Positions 37,760-52,884 of a DNA stretch of 64,000 nucleotides are shown piece by piece. The DNA comes from Rotaria socialis (Eukaryota; Rotifera; Eurotatoria; Philodinida; Philodinidae), in assembly GCA_905331475.1 (NCBI GenBank), contig CAJNYU010000063.1, positions 124,001 through 188,000 on the forward strand, read 5' to 3'. Numbering within the stretch: the first letter of the stretch is position 1; each line of letters begins with the position of its first letter. Both the position numbers and the translations under genes were made by a program. The notes under the pieces were generated by a model that saw nothing but the letters and a program-made list of their open reading frames with translations, was not told where the DNA came from and made no database searches.

Positions 37760-38529
37760 ATGGGAAAGCACCCTGATAATGTTATTGAAGAAGAAGAAGA
37801 ATTAGAAGAAGCAGAATTTATCGTCGAAAAAATTCTTGATCGAAAACTTATGAATAATAATGAAGTTTATTATTTTTTAAAGTGGAAAGGTTTCGACGAT
37901 TCTGAAAATACATGGGTAAAGCAAACACTCATTAAAGAGTAAATAAACGTTTGATTTATTTTATTTGTTTAATTCAGGAACCCGAAGTGAACCTTGATTG
38001 TCCAGAATTAATTGCTGAATTTAATAAACGAGCGAATGTTCAATCGAAAAAGCCTTCAAATGAATCAACAATTGAAAATAATGTAACAAATAATAATAAT
38101 TCAACTAAACGATCAGCACGAGATAGTACTGAGCAGCACCAGCAGCGCCATGATGCTTCAGGTGCAGCGAAAAAAAGTAAACGCGAAAATGATTTTGGTT
38201 ATGGACGAGGGCTTGAAATCGAAAAAATTCTTGGAGCAACTGATGTCTACGGTGAACTAATGTTTTTGTAAGAATCGAAGAGAAGAATTTTTTTAAATTT
38301 ATATTCAAAACTTTATTTTTAATCAGAATCAAATGGCAATCAACCGATAAGCCAGAATTAGTCCCAGCTAGAATTGGTATGAATCTGATGAAAAGACAAC
38401 TAAACCATTAAAAATTTCTCGTTTTTAGCTAATGTTAAAAGCCCACAACATGTCATTCGTTTCTATGAAGACCGTTTAACATGGGCTACTACAGATGAAA
38501 ATACATCCATTCATGAAGAAAAGCAGTAG
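37760..38529 (+). CDS. HP1: Heterochromatin protein 1 (chromobox)
   Basis: Four exons: 37760-37915, 37978-38267, 38327-38376 and 38429-38529; 198 residues, the usual HP1 size. An acidic N-terminus ([11 protein letters not shown]) leads into the chromodomain (about residues 18-68). The methyl-lysine cage positions are F20, W42 and F45, with FLKWKGF and ENTW as in other HP1s. A polar, Asn/Ser/Lys-rich hinge with an AKKSKRE basic patch follows. The chromoshadow domain (starting near [13 protein letters not shown]) includes LMFLIKWQ and ends [12 protein letters not shown]; it would dimerise and bind PxVxL partners. HP1 reads H3K9 methylation and builds heterochromatin. The exact paralog (CBX1/3/5) cannot be assigned. 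Confidence 0.95.
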
Positions 38530-41501
38530 AACGATCGTACTATTTTTCTTTGCAATGGATTTTGTTTTCTTGAGTTTTTAAAATTTTCGATCTTTTGTGA
38601 TATGAACATTACATTCTTTTTTTTTGTTTTGAGTATATTATGTATTGTATCACGTGTTTATGTGTATGATTTAAATGTCGTTTCATTTATGTATTTTTGG
38701 TTTTTTTCAATCACAGCGGAAGGAGAAAAATATAGAAAATTTTCAAATATATAAATTTATACTATTTCTATACATAAGTGTTTTTTGTTGTTTTTTTTTC
38801 GCCTGTCATTTTCAATGATCCTATTAATCAGTGTTTATGTGTACGTTTGATTGTCAGGCTTGAAGCTGTTATCGTAAAATAGAAAATTCGAACTGTTTAA
38901 TGATTATGCAGTCTTGTTCCTCTTTTTTTTCTGTAATAAAATAAATATATGAACATTTGATGAAAAAAAGGAAGAACTAGATTGGTACAGATCAGAGATC
39001 GAAACGAATGACTAAAGTGCCATTCGATTCGATTCGTCCTAAAAAGGACCTGGATTCGGATTCGGTTCAGCTGTTTTTGGTTTTTCAAAATTGTAATTCG
39101 ATTCGACTCAAATTGGGTTTACAAAACATGGTATTCACTATTGCATAGTATTGTTGCTTTCAGACTGTCATCTTTTTAGAATGAGAATAGTCTGTCGATC
39201 TTCTTCTATAGACATATGTTGAATAAAGACAATTTATCAATATATACATAAGAATTATTCATTTTTTTCAAGAAAAAATCCCTAAAATATAAATTAATGA
39301 ACACATCTAAGTAGAGTAATTAAATAAGTTTATTTTCTATAGAGCGAAGAAAAATAATATCATTTACTGTATATGAATCTATATTTACAGTTGACCGTAG
39401 CCATACTTAATAAATAAAGAGGTTGATATCAAGACCCCAATCGCACTGGAAATGTGAATAAAGTTAAAGTCGTATTAAGTAATCTAATTGATACATTAAG
39501 AGTTAAAATCACCTCTAAAATATTACTTAACTCTTAATGCACCGGTCACATGGCTTAATTCAACTCTAATGTTAATTTACTTTTCAGTGTGATTGGGGCC
39601 TAAATTGACTAACGAAAAAAAAATAAGGAAAGAAAGATGAAACGCTCGTTGTAAGTGATCATTTCTTATACCCATCAAAATACACTTGATCATGATAACG
39701 ATATGAACAGAACAAGGATGACCATTAAATAAATACGACTGACAGAAACAAAGAAAGAAACAGTGAACGTCCTATTTCATTCGTTATCTTTTATACTAGT
39801 CAATTGCCCTCGACCATAACACCAGAACAAAGAAAATGATTTTAAATAGCCGAATGAAACTGGAAAAAAAATGAATCGATTCGATTCGTTCTCTGGTACA
39901 AACACATACGATAACAAAGAACCCATAGATATATGAGTCATGTTTCTCGCCTCGTCAGACAATCTTTTCGTTTTTTTTTGCAATTTAAAGACGATGGAGA
40001 GTAGATATGATTAATTATTATCTGGCTATAAGAGATATAAGCAATTCTATTGTTTAGAATTATTAAGATTCAGATTTTAGGTTCTTTTCCTTTTGGATTT
40101 TTTACTTCAGTTTAATTTACTGCCGAAATTGGACTGTTCTTTTATTCCCGTTGTGTTCAAGTTGATTAAATCAATAATGAGTTCACATGAAAGACAGGCG
40201 ATAAAAAGCAATCGAATTCAATAAGTAAAAGTAACAGTTAGAATAAGGAATCACTCAATAGGCTTGTTATGTAAATAAGGTACTGTCACATATATCTCAA
40301 GTGAAGAAATATTTAAGATGATCACTATAAAAATGAATTGTATAATCGAGTTGTATAAATAATATGGTAACATGAGGATAAAGTCGTTTGAAAACGTACA
40401 AAGATATGAACCATGAATTTCTCTAAACAATTAAAAATGATTAGTATTGATTTGAAGTACCATTGAATTTTCATGCATATATTTTATAAGAGAGCAAAAA
40501 GATCACTCAGAAATATTCCATAATAATCATGATACATATCGATATGACCGTAAAAAATTTCTTTGCCTGTCTTTCATTGGCCCTTGATAATATTGTATTT
40601 GTTCTACACAATATGTTCTTCGTGTCATGTCTGCATAAATCAATGTAAAAATAAAGAAAGTGAGATGTATTTCAGCGCTGTTATTAATCGATAAGTCATC
40701 ATCGTGTTCAGACAGCCGAGAGGGTCAGGCACATATGCGTGATAGAAGACAGTAGGTATACGCATATTCGTATGTATACGATAAAGTGCTTCTTGAGAAA
40801 TGAAAGCTAACGGCAAGCTACTAAGTACACTTGTCAATGTAACGAAAAGAGAAGTGCAAATAGGATTTATTCTGTGCCTGTTTCTATTGAAGCAAAAGTA
40901 TTGATTATTTTTCTCAACAGGTTGCAACCAACATTTTCGAAGAAAATAAAATTAAACAAAAAAGCATCACAATTGTAACAATTCGTTACAAGTTTATTTT
41001 CCTATGCTATTCGTATTATTTTATTTTTTTTTGTTAAATAAAGTTTCTCTCTCTGTCTGCTAAATGCAATGCAGAAGAAAAAAAGATTTAGTTTTTTTTT
41101 TGTTAAACATGTAGTATGGAATAGAAAGAAAAAAAAATAAAGGCAGAAGAACAAGAATCAACAGTTTTCTGATACATATTACGCACACAACTGCCGCCGC
41201 TGTCGCTGCTGCAAATAAAGACTATTTAAGTTCATGGTATTTTAGGTTTATATCTGACTCGTACAAACGCGCACACATACAATCAGTAATAATAATAATG
41301 AGAAATAAAGAATGAAATCAACATGAGACAAAAAAAAATAAGCTCAACAAGTGAACATGATTCATTCGATTGAATTGAATTATCGAGGAAAAAAATTACA
41401 AACCGCGAAAGTACAAGCCACGAAAAGAGAAAAAAATAAAGAGAAAAAAAATTGCATCAGCTGAGAGAAATATTAGAACAACTTAGGTCTATGCATTGCA
41501 T
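38530..41501. other. Gene-poor spacer between convergent HP1 and PLK1
   Basis: Contains one clear MITE-like element (39435-39598) and a possible larger degenerate element (about 38993-39895). ORFs here (for example 40640-40927, minus) show no recognisable domain. Both gene 3' ends face this region. Confidence 0.5.
39435..39598. mobile_element. Short MITE-like terminal inverted repeat element
   Basis: The left end CCCCAATCGCACTG and the right end CAGTGTGATTGGGG are inverted repeats with one mismatch, 164 bases apart. The interior is rich in AACTCTTAA-type motifs. Non-coding; no target duplication identified. Confidence 0.7.
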
Positions 41502-44467
<2,966 letters not shown>

Positions 44468-45110
44468 TGTTCGTCTTTTCTTTCCTCAATCAATAAAATT
44501 TATATGTAATATAAAATTCAATTGTATGTGCGAATGTTTCAGAGTTGTTATTGTTATTGCTCGTGAAAGAGATGCAGTATGATCATCTAAAATGGTAATA
44601 CATAACTGTGCGCATAGTATGTATTTTAGACGTGCAATGATTATTTTCGTCGGAAAAGAGAAAAAATCGTTTACAAACATTCAGATTTAACAGCCAATAG
44701 TTACTTCTTGTTTACACTGATAAACATATGTACACGATTTGGTATGCACTTTAAAACTGTTCGAATGAAATTTATCTCTATCTACAGTATTATTAGAACA
44801 ACGTGCTTCGTCATTTTGTTTGTGTCTATTTTTGTTTTTCGTTCTCGGCCTCGATATGAGAATAGAGCCTCATATGATATGACTCTTTGAAATTTTGTAA
44901 ACAAGTCTTTGTTAATGAGAAGACCAATGAACCGTCATTTTCAAAGTTTATTGTTTTAAATCGATTATTGAGTGTCGCTATTGCATAGAATGTGACAATA
45001 GAATAGAATAACAGAAAAACAACAAGGAAACATGATTTATTTCATTCTCAATAAACGAATAAAAAGTGTGTATAGATAAAAGAAAAAAAAATAATAAAAT
45101 ATTTTCAATA
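44468..45110. other. Intergenic between DNAAF1 and PLK1
   Basis: A 640-base spacer holding the PLK1 promoter and the DNAAF1 3' UTR. No exon was recognised, and short ORFs on both strands look like chance. Confidence 0.5.
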
Positions 45111-47603
45111 TTATAATTCTTCGATCAGTTTTCGTGTTGTTGTCGGCGGTGTTTTGGTTTCAATGAATAGTTCTTTGGAAGTATCTAAATAAATGAATAA
45201 AATAGAACCATAATTTATTCGAAAGAATTATGAGTATGTAGCTGTTCCTCATGCGCATGATCGATTCATGTTGGGAGAACTACTGAGTTCATTAAGAAAC
45301 AAATAACATTTACCCGTAAGTGTTGGACCTTCATCGATTTCATCCATATCAACGATTCTCAATCGTACTGGCTTTTCGCCTGCATCACTATTAGCTTCTA
45401 GAAAAGTACAATAAATTGTAAATAAGAAAAGATGATAAGTTGTAGAAACGTACTTTGCGATCTTCCGAATATAGTATCAGACGATGAACGACTCACAACA
45501 TTTTCCAATGGCGGTCGAATGAATGGAATATCTAATAAGAAGAGAACTATTGCACCTAAACTATCATTCCGTGCAGTGGTTACATACCAATATAATCTTC
45601 TGTTGGCTTTTCTACTGTTGCAGGCTTAGTAATTAATTCGATGATTTCATTTTCTTCTTTGTTTTCCGGTTCAATTATTTCATTCTCTTGTTTAATTTCT
45701 GGTTTAACTGTTTCAATTTCGTTCATAGTTTCCGATACTGTTGTTTCATTTTCTTTTTTTATTTCTGGTTCAATTGTTTCAACTTCGTTCTTGGTTTCCG
45801 ATACTGCTGTTGCAACTACGTTCTCAGTTTTTGATACTACTGTTTCATTTTCTTTCGCATTTTCTAGTTCAACTATGCCATTTTCCTTTTTGGCTTCTTC
45901 TGATTCTACAGTTTCATCTTCGCCTTCTGTGTCTGATTCATCAACATCTTCAAGTGGCGGCGGCTCATCTATATTATTTTCCTGTTCTTGATCGTCGGTT
46001 TCTTTTTCGGAAGTTAATTCATTTTCGCTCTGTTGGATCTCATTTTCATTTTCACCACGATCACCCAAGTAATGACGACGCATAAGTATGAGATCTACAA
46101 TCATATATACATTTATATTGATAAATAAATAATATCTACTTACCATTAACAGGTTTTGCACTACGTTTTCGTTCAGGTGTTTCCCATAGTTGACGTTCTT
46201 CGCGTTCGGCTTCTCGACCACCGCTAGCCCTAGATAAAAAAAAATGAAATTGAAAATAACTGTACAACGTTATTATAAAATCTTACCATGCATTGGCACA
46301 TGCGCGATCTCTTGGAAATACTGGGCGATCATCAAGATAGGTTAAATTAACCTGAATAATAATCATATAGAAAATAAATCTTTAAAATATAATTTCAATA
46401 ATATCTTACACATCCAAGTGTCAGTGTTCGTCGATAATCTTTAACAGTTTTTAACAATGGATTACCAATAAGATTGATGACACGCTAAACAAAGAATTTA
46501 ATTATGCAGGGTGTCTTGTCAATAAAGTAGTTCACTACTAGCTAACAGTATTCTCTAGCATCTCATTGGAGTTCATTTTAATCGAGATAAAAACAAAGCA
46601 CTTATAGAAATGAGCAATTTATCAGTGAGCAGTTCTTTCATACAGTCATATAGCTGTTACATTTATTCTTCTGTAGTTCAGCTGCCGAACTACCTCTCAA
46701 TGAAAACGTCTGTGAAACAATTGATTTCGTTGATCAACATTTCTACGGTAGTAGATACACTAAGAATTTTGTCTCAGAAACAACTGCAATCACACAAGAA
46801 TACCATCTTCGACTTGCAGCTCGTTTCCTTCAATGAGGTCAATAGTACTAATTGAAAACAGTATATCGATTGATGGTTACAACAATGCAAAAGAGTGCGC
46901 TAGCACCAAAATGAGACAATAGAAATTCATACAATAACTTACAATATTCTCCATTTTACTAAACACGTGTACAGCATCCGCATCTTCGATAAAATTATGC
47001 GATAAATCCACGACACTTAAACTTTTACATTCTTTTAAATGTTCAATATCTTCAACTGATTCGAGTTTATTATGTGATAAATAAAGTGAATTCAATTTTG
47101 GTAAAGCCGCTAGAGAAAAAGAAAACTTTTAAAGCCCAATCATTTATCTATATTTTTCTAATTGATTTACCTAGATTTTCAATTTTAGTCACATAATTAT
47201 TTGATAAATTTATTGTATCCAAATATTGTAAATGATTTAAATTTTCAATTTTACTGACTAAATTTTGATGCAAATAAAGACAACGTAATTCTAATTGATG
47301 ATCAAGATTTTCAATACGTTGAATACCATTTGACTCAAGCCAAAGACACTTTAAACCAACATATTCTTCTAAATTTTCGATACGACCAAAACCTTTGAAA
47401 TGCAAATAAAGAACGTCGTTTAAATATGGTGTTTGATATAATTTATGTTCTTTGCAATGTTTTTTTATGAATTCTTTGGTCATTCGAGGATAACGAGATT
47501 CATCTTTTTTTTGTTGCTCTTCAATAGCATTCGATGTGGGCAGGGCTAATTGAGCTGGAACAAGCATTTTATCAGCAACTAATGCAGCTGTTTCGGTTAC
47601 CAT
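45111..47603 (-). CDS. DNAAF1: Dynein axonemal assembly factor 1 (LRRC50)
   Basis: Nine exons on the minus strand: 47171-47603, 46943-47109, 46410-46484, 46287-46351, 46144-46229, 45588-46094, 45454-45531, 45314-45397 and 45111-45184; 522 residues. The conserved start [18 protein letters not shown] and [19 protein letters not shown] match DNAAF1. A run of SDS22-type leucine-rich repeats ([29 protein letters not shown] and others) follows, capped by [20 protein letters not shown] and [20 protein letters not shown]. Then comes the family's EERQLWE helix. The rest is acidic low complexity with quasi-repeats of ETxNExET. The family is needed to preassemble dynein arms for motile cilia, acting in the cytoplasm. 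The leucine-rich part is intact. The tail is shorter than in human DNAAF1 (about 725 residues). Confidence 0.93.
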
Positions 47604-50340
47604 TATTAATAAGAATGTGTTTGAAGAAAATGAATCGAGACTTGTGTAGAAAAACTTTGCACCATTATCGTTTAAGATTGTTTTCGGTTACTAAGGAACA
47701 TTAATTTAGAATCTGTTTAAGATCATTTTTATAGTAAAATTTTAGAGGAAATGATTACAAATTTATTGTATTTAGAGATATCTTCTTTTTTATACTTAGC
47801 AGTGCATGTAAACCTGTACGGTAGAGAACGCTATAGTACGTTTGAAATTATTTAAATGGATACATAGAAAACCAATCGAAGTTGTTTACGTTTGAAAGCA
47901 AACAAAATGATAGGATAACAATGAACTTAGTTCTTCTGACGGTATTGTTTTTATTAAAAAGAAAATATTTTTCAGCTAAAATGTTGGTCGTCATCGATCA
48001 TTTTTATTACCAAACGAAATATGGAAATGGACGATATAAAAATAGGATCAATACAGTTTATTTCTCAGCAAATTCTTCTTCCAATACATTAATTTGAATG
48101 AAATCAAATTATGATTCTATTTTGTTTAATGAATAATACATCCTTTATCATCATATCTTCATGAAATTCTATTCAATATTCATTCTTGTGAGGTAAGTGA
48201 AATTAAATTGTTTAAACGATGATTATTTTCTAAAATAATATAAGGGATTCTTCGTACTTTAACACGCCTCCTTTACTAAATTAAGTCGATATTCTTTCAA
48301 AATTCCTTGAAATTTTTGAAGAACAATGAAATCTTTAACTCGATAACACTACATGTCCAAGAGTTTATTCATCATTACTTTGAGTTTACTAGTGCTGTAT
48401 ATGTGGCAAGTTCAACATTCTAGTACATAGACTTGACAAAGTGCTAACAATTAAAATGTTTTTTTTAAATATAATGAGAATAAGCAATTTGATTTAGAGT
48501 ATAGTCTGTGGAACGCACTGAAACTCTACATTTGCTTTCAGCATCAGCATTAACGAACAGGGAAAAAAAACGTGACAAATAAACGAATCATATTTTTCAT
48601 AAATTTAGCTAATATTTCAATACAATTGTTAAACTAATGCCTTAGTCAATTTTCTTCAAGATTGACGTCTACTGAATGTTCCCAGTCAAAATTTGAAACT
48701 CAGTTTTTCTGAGAGATAACAATGTATTCATTTAAAAATTACCATAAGAATAATTACACTATTTCAAAAGAAATAAGTTGAACGTACTAATTGTGCGTAG
48801 CATATTCATTATTGATTGAGTTCAACATTATGTGCGTAGCGTCGGTACGGAAATTAATTTATCCACTAGAAAGCTGTCTTGACTAGATTAAAATCTGATT
48901 AAAATTATCCGTAAGAAAGAAAAAGAATCTTAATCATAAAATTCTCTTGCGTGCTCTTTTTAATATGCGCTAAATCAAAATCAATATTCTATTATTAATT
49001 TTAGTCATGTCGAAATTACGGATACATTTCGTCTAATGTAGAATGTACCAAACTACTAATATCTTAGTTTTAATGTTATTTTCATATTGTCTGCTGTGCT
49101 TAAGTTTATCTCCCTTGAGAAAAAAGAAAGTCAAGATAATAATCGATAATAATATGAATCTATGATAATCGCCCTCGTAGATGCAAAATGATTAATGTAA
49201 CAATCAATTGAATTTAATGTATTGTGTTCTGTGAAATATGACCATTTATAAAGCTGATTTTGCTTTATGATTAAAATACAAAAAGATAATTGTGAAGAAA
49301 GTAAAACACCGATAAGTCTAATATTTGCATGAAGAGTTCATGTCTAACGATAAGTTGAGAAATGATTTCTTTCAGACGACAATATTAGTTTTCAATGTAT
49401 ACAAAAAGTACTGACTGAATTTATTCTTTTAGTTGAACTGGGTCATTCTTTTTGTTGTTTTTATTTTTCTTTTGTTCTATTAATCTGTCCGAAAGAGAAG
49501 TTAGAGAGGAAACAATGAAAAATTGTGGTCATTATTCTTGATAGAAAGAACAAAAAAAAAGAAGGAGGGAAAGAGAGAAAGAAATTAGAGCAAGTTTTTG
49601 TTCTAGCCCCAAGTTTGCTTCTTTTCTCTTGATGATGTATGTACGTGTATTTGTATGTGATGTTATATTCATTCATTGATCGTGCGAAAGTATACATATA
49701 TATATATATATATACACATACGACTGAACTGTTACGCTAAAAGAGAATGGGAAAGAAAGAGACGGCGACTGCTTGTATTCTTTCTCTTCCTCTGCCTATG
49801 TATATATTTGAGCAGCTCCAAGGACACTTTGACGTGAACATCGAACAACGAGTGAAAATAAACGGGGCAAAGAACGACAGAGAAAAGAGAAGAGGGAGAA
49901 AAAGAAAAGGTAATACGAACGAGAAAAGAACTCTTGCACATACACAACGATCGGGCACACACTGTTCTGACTATTGTTGATCATTGGGCATCATCTCAAG
50001 AACAGAACACACGTATACATTCATCGAGATAATCACTACTACATCTGTCACTTATATGAAATCATAACGTTGATCGGTTAATCGTGTCCATATGTTGGCG
50101 GTGAAATTATATTTTATTTATATAATAACGATTTATGAATATATTTAAATGAATGAAACCTATGGGCCAAGTGACCTTGCATCAACGGCCAGGCCGTTGG
50201 TGAGTTTATTTTTATTAGTTTTGGCACGTACTCATACCCTCGAAATGGAAATAAGGAAATAAAAAAGAAACAAGAGTTAATAATAGTAATATTATTCATC
50301 TAGTTTTTTGTTTTGTTTTTTTGACATTATCACATATAAA
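47604..50340. other. Intergenic between divergent DNAAF1 and the Q/P-rich gene
   Basis: AT-rich sequence with a (TA)n tract at about 49695-49714. Overlapping open frames on both strands at 49.5-50.0 kb follow a purine/pyrimidine-skewed stretch and are not convincing genes. No RNA gene was recognised. Confidence 0.5.
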
Positions 50341-52431
50341 ATGGAGTCGATAGAACAGGTGATTAAAAATTCTCTAGTAGTCTCGTCTTGTTTTTTTGTT
50401 TTCTTATTTGTCCTTTCTTTTTTGTTGTGTTTTGTATTGAATTCTTTTCTATTTTCATAGACTTCATCACATCCAAAACGAAAAATCGGTAACGTTGATG
50501 ATGGTGAACATTTCTATTCATTTGATATTGAACATGAACAATCAACAAAATCTTTTTGTTCTCATTCGCCAACATTAACAATCAATTCGAATAACAATAA
50601 TAATAATAATAATAGTACATTAACAAACTATCAACAAACAACAAAAATCATACAAGAATTTAATATTCAACAATTAACTACAAGTGATATTACAGTTAGT
50701 TCAACAATAAATATAAAATCAACACCAAAACAACAAATGAAACAATCGAATAGTGATCTATTAAGTGAAGCTGATTTTCAACGTGTTGTACAAGATATAA
50801 CACCAGCTGATCGAGATCTATTCGATGAATTTCTCAATGGAATAAAGCAAAAAACTGATGATTATTTATTTTTATCGTCCTTCGATGATTTGCCATTATC
50901 AACTCAAGAACAAGATTCTATAGCAAAACGACACTTATTATTATCCGCACCTTCACAAACATCTTCAGTTATTTCAACTGATCGACGAAGAAATTCGATT
51001 CCACGTGGTTCAAGTACTATTCATTATGGCCCACATTCAATGCCTGTTACAAATCGACCACAAAATGCTGCTGCACAAACATTAAAACAAATGGCTGTTC
51101 AACATCAACAAAGAAATATGTATAATCAACAGCAACAACAACAACAAATAACAACATCATATGTAAATTATCCGTATAATAATTCAACAAGACAACTTTA
51201 TCATCAATCCCAGATTTCACCAGACAATGATACACATGTAAATCCTGTAAGTTTGAGTATTTCGTTCGCAACGAAACCAGGAAAAAAAGCTTTTCGCCAT
51301 AAAAAGATTGTTTTTTTTTATCTTTATCCGTATTGTATTTCATTCATAAATATAAACAATTTTGGGCAAAAGTAATCGTCTCGCTTTCGAAGTGTTCTTA
51401 TAGATGCGACAGTAAATCTTGATTTTAAGGATCAACCTGCCCTCTGTCGAGTTACATGTAAGTTACTAAAATTATGATTCAGGTATTATTTTGTTATTTT
51501 GATTACCTGATCGTGACCATATTTTCATCGAACGCTTCAGTGGACATCCCAATGTCGTAGTTATTTCATCTGAATTTTTTAGACAACACTTAAGCATAGT
51601 ACAGATCTTGTCTTCTCATGAAGAACGTCTGACAGAGAGTAAATTCTAGATATTAACCAAAGCATTCAAAAATATTCAGCAGAAATTTCGCTTTTTGTTT
51701 CAGCTTTACAGCATGGGATAAAGTCGAATTATCACTATGATATAAGATCATTATATGTTATGTACTGAGACCTTGACTATATTTTATCTGGACACCTTTA
51801 GCGTGTGAAAGAAAAATAGCAGTAGCTAGTAATGAAACAACAGTAAATATAATGCGAGAGAATCATAATGTAGTTTACAACTGTATCAATCAAGGTTACA
51901 TTGATCGTTGCAAGTAAACCTGGTTTCCATATTGTTGTATGCAAAATATCAGTTAAATATGATAAAGACAGTAGAACTTTATCAACAATTAATTATTCTT
52001 TTCCAGAACTGTCACACGTATTTCTAGCGATTTTTATCCCTGTTAATTCTAAAAGCGTGAAAATACATATTTATTGGTTTCAATTACTATTTCTTTAGAC
52101 TTCATACTATCAGCCGATGTCTTATTCGTCTGCACCACAGGTAACTATGTCTAGTTACAATCATCATTCACAACAACATTCGAATATCTATGGTATTCAA
52201 AATTATTCTTATCAATCTTCCTCTTCACTCTATCAACAACAACAACCGCCACCGCCCCCGCCCCCCCCCCCGCCACCACCCCCCCAACAACAACAACAAC
52301 AATCGCTGTCTACATCTTCTTATTCAGTCGCTAGTTATTCACCGTCAAACGGTCTTCTATCAACTGCCACATCTCTTCCGTCATCTAATTTCTATTCACA
52401 AGAAGATAATCTTCCTATTCTTGACCTGTAA
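50341..52431 (+). CDS. Low-complexity Q/N/P-rich protein, unrecognised
   Basis: Proposed exons are 50341-50358 (MESIEQ), 50461-51246 and 52099-52431, giving 378 residues with consistent phase. The first exon is only 18 bases and is the least certain part; the second frame is open from its acceptor. The sequence begins with a KRKIG patch and contains Asn and Gln runs. One ordered-looking block (about residues 110-150) includes RVVQDITPADRDLFDEFLNG and FDDLPLS. The rest is Ser/Tyr/Gln-rich, with an uninterrupted run of 13 prolines between two Gln runs. It ends LPILDL, an acidic-hydrophobic tail. Composition resembles transcriptional coactivators or RNA-granule proteins, but this is only a compositional impression; no domain is recognised. 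Confidence 0.6.
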
Positions 52432-52884
52432 TATACCTATAAATATATATTCTACAGAAAAATAATGTCAGATTTCTTTTTTTTCTGGTCAATACCTATG
52501 AACGAATCTCTCTCTCTCTCTTTCTCGAAAAAAAAACAAAGTTCAGATATTTTGCTTTTGTTTTCTTCTTTGCATGCTTTGTTTTCTTCTATCTATCCTG
52601 AATTCTCCCTCTTTTTTTTGTAAAAAACAGTGATAGTCATTCATATCTACACTATCTTACTGTGTGCAATAGAATAATTTTGAAAAAAAAACTGAACACA
52701 GGATATGTGACTATTTATAGAAAATAAAAATATTTGAAAGTATGAAAATAAATTTATTAATCGAGTTTTATTTCTACTTTGATTTTTCATATTTATATTT
52801 AACTATAAATATTTTAGTATCATAAATGACAACACTGTGAATAGATTAATCATTAGTTTTGGTTAATAACTTTGAAATTTATAA
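52432..52884. other. Intergenic, nothing recognised
   Basis: 3' flank of the Q/P-rich gene with a CT tract near 52508-52522 and an upstream region for TMEM41A; no exon seen. Confidence 0.5.

Noticed and set aside
40640..40927. Minus-strand ORF of 95 codons with hydrophobic patches, briefly considered as a receptor fragment
   Set aside because: No family motif in the right order and no joining exon; chance is more likely.
45641..46085. Long plus-strand ORFs
   Set aside because: Antisense shadows of the repetitive acidic exon of DNAAF1.
49461..49984. Several overlapping ORFs of 60-80 codons on both strands
   Set aside because: They arise from a purine/pyrimidine-skewed low-complexity stretch, have no domain or splice context and contradict each other.
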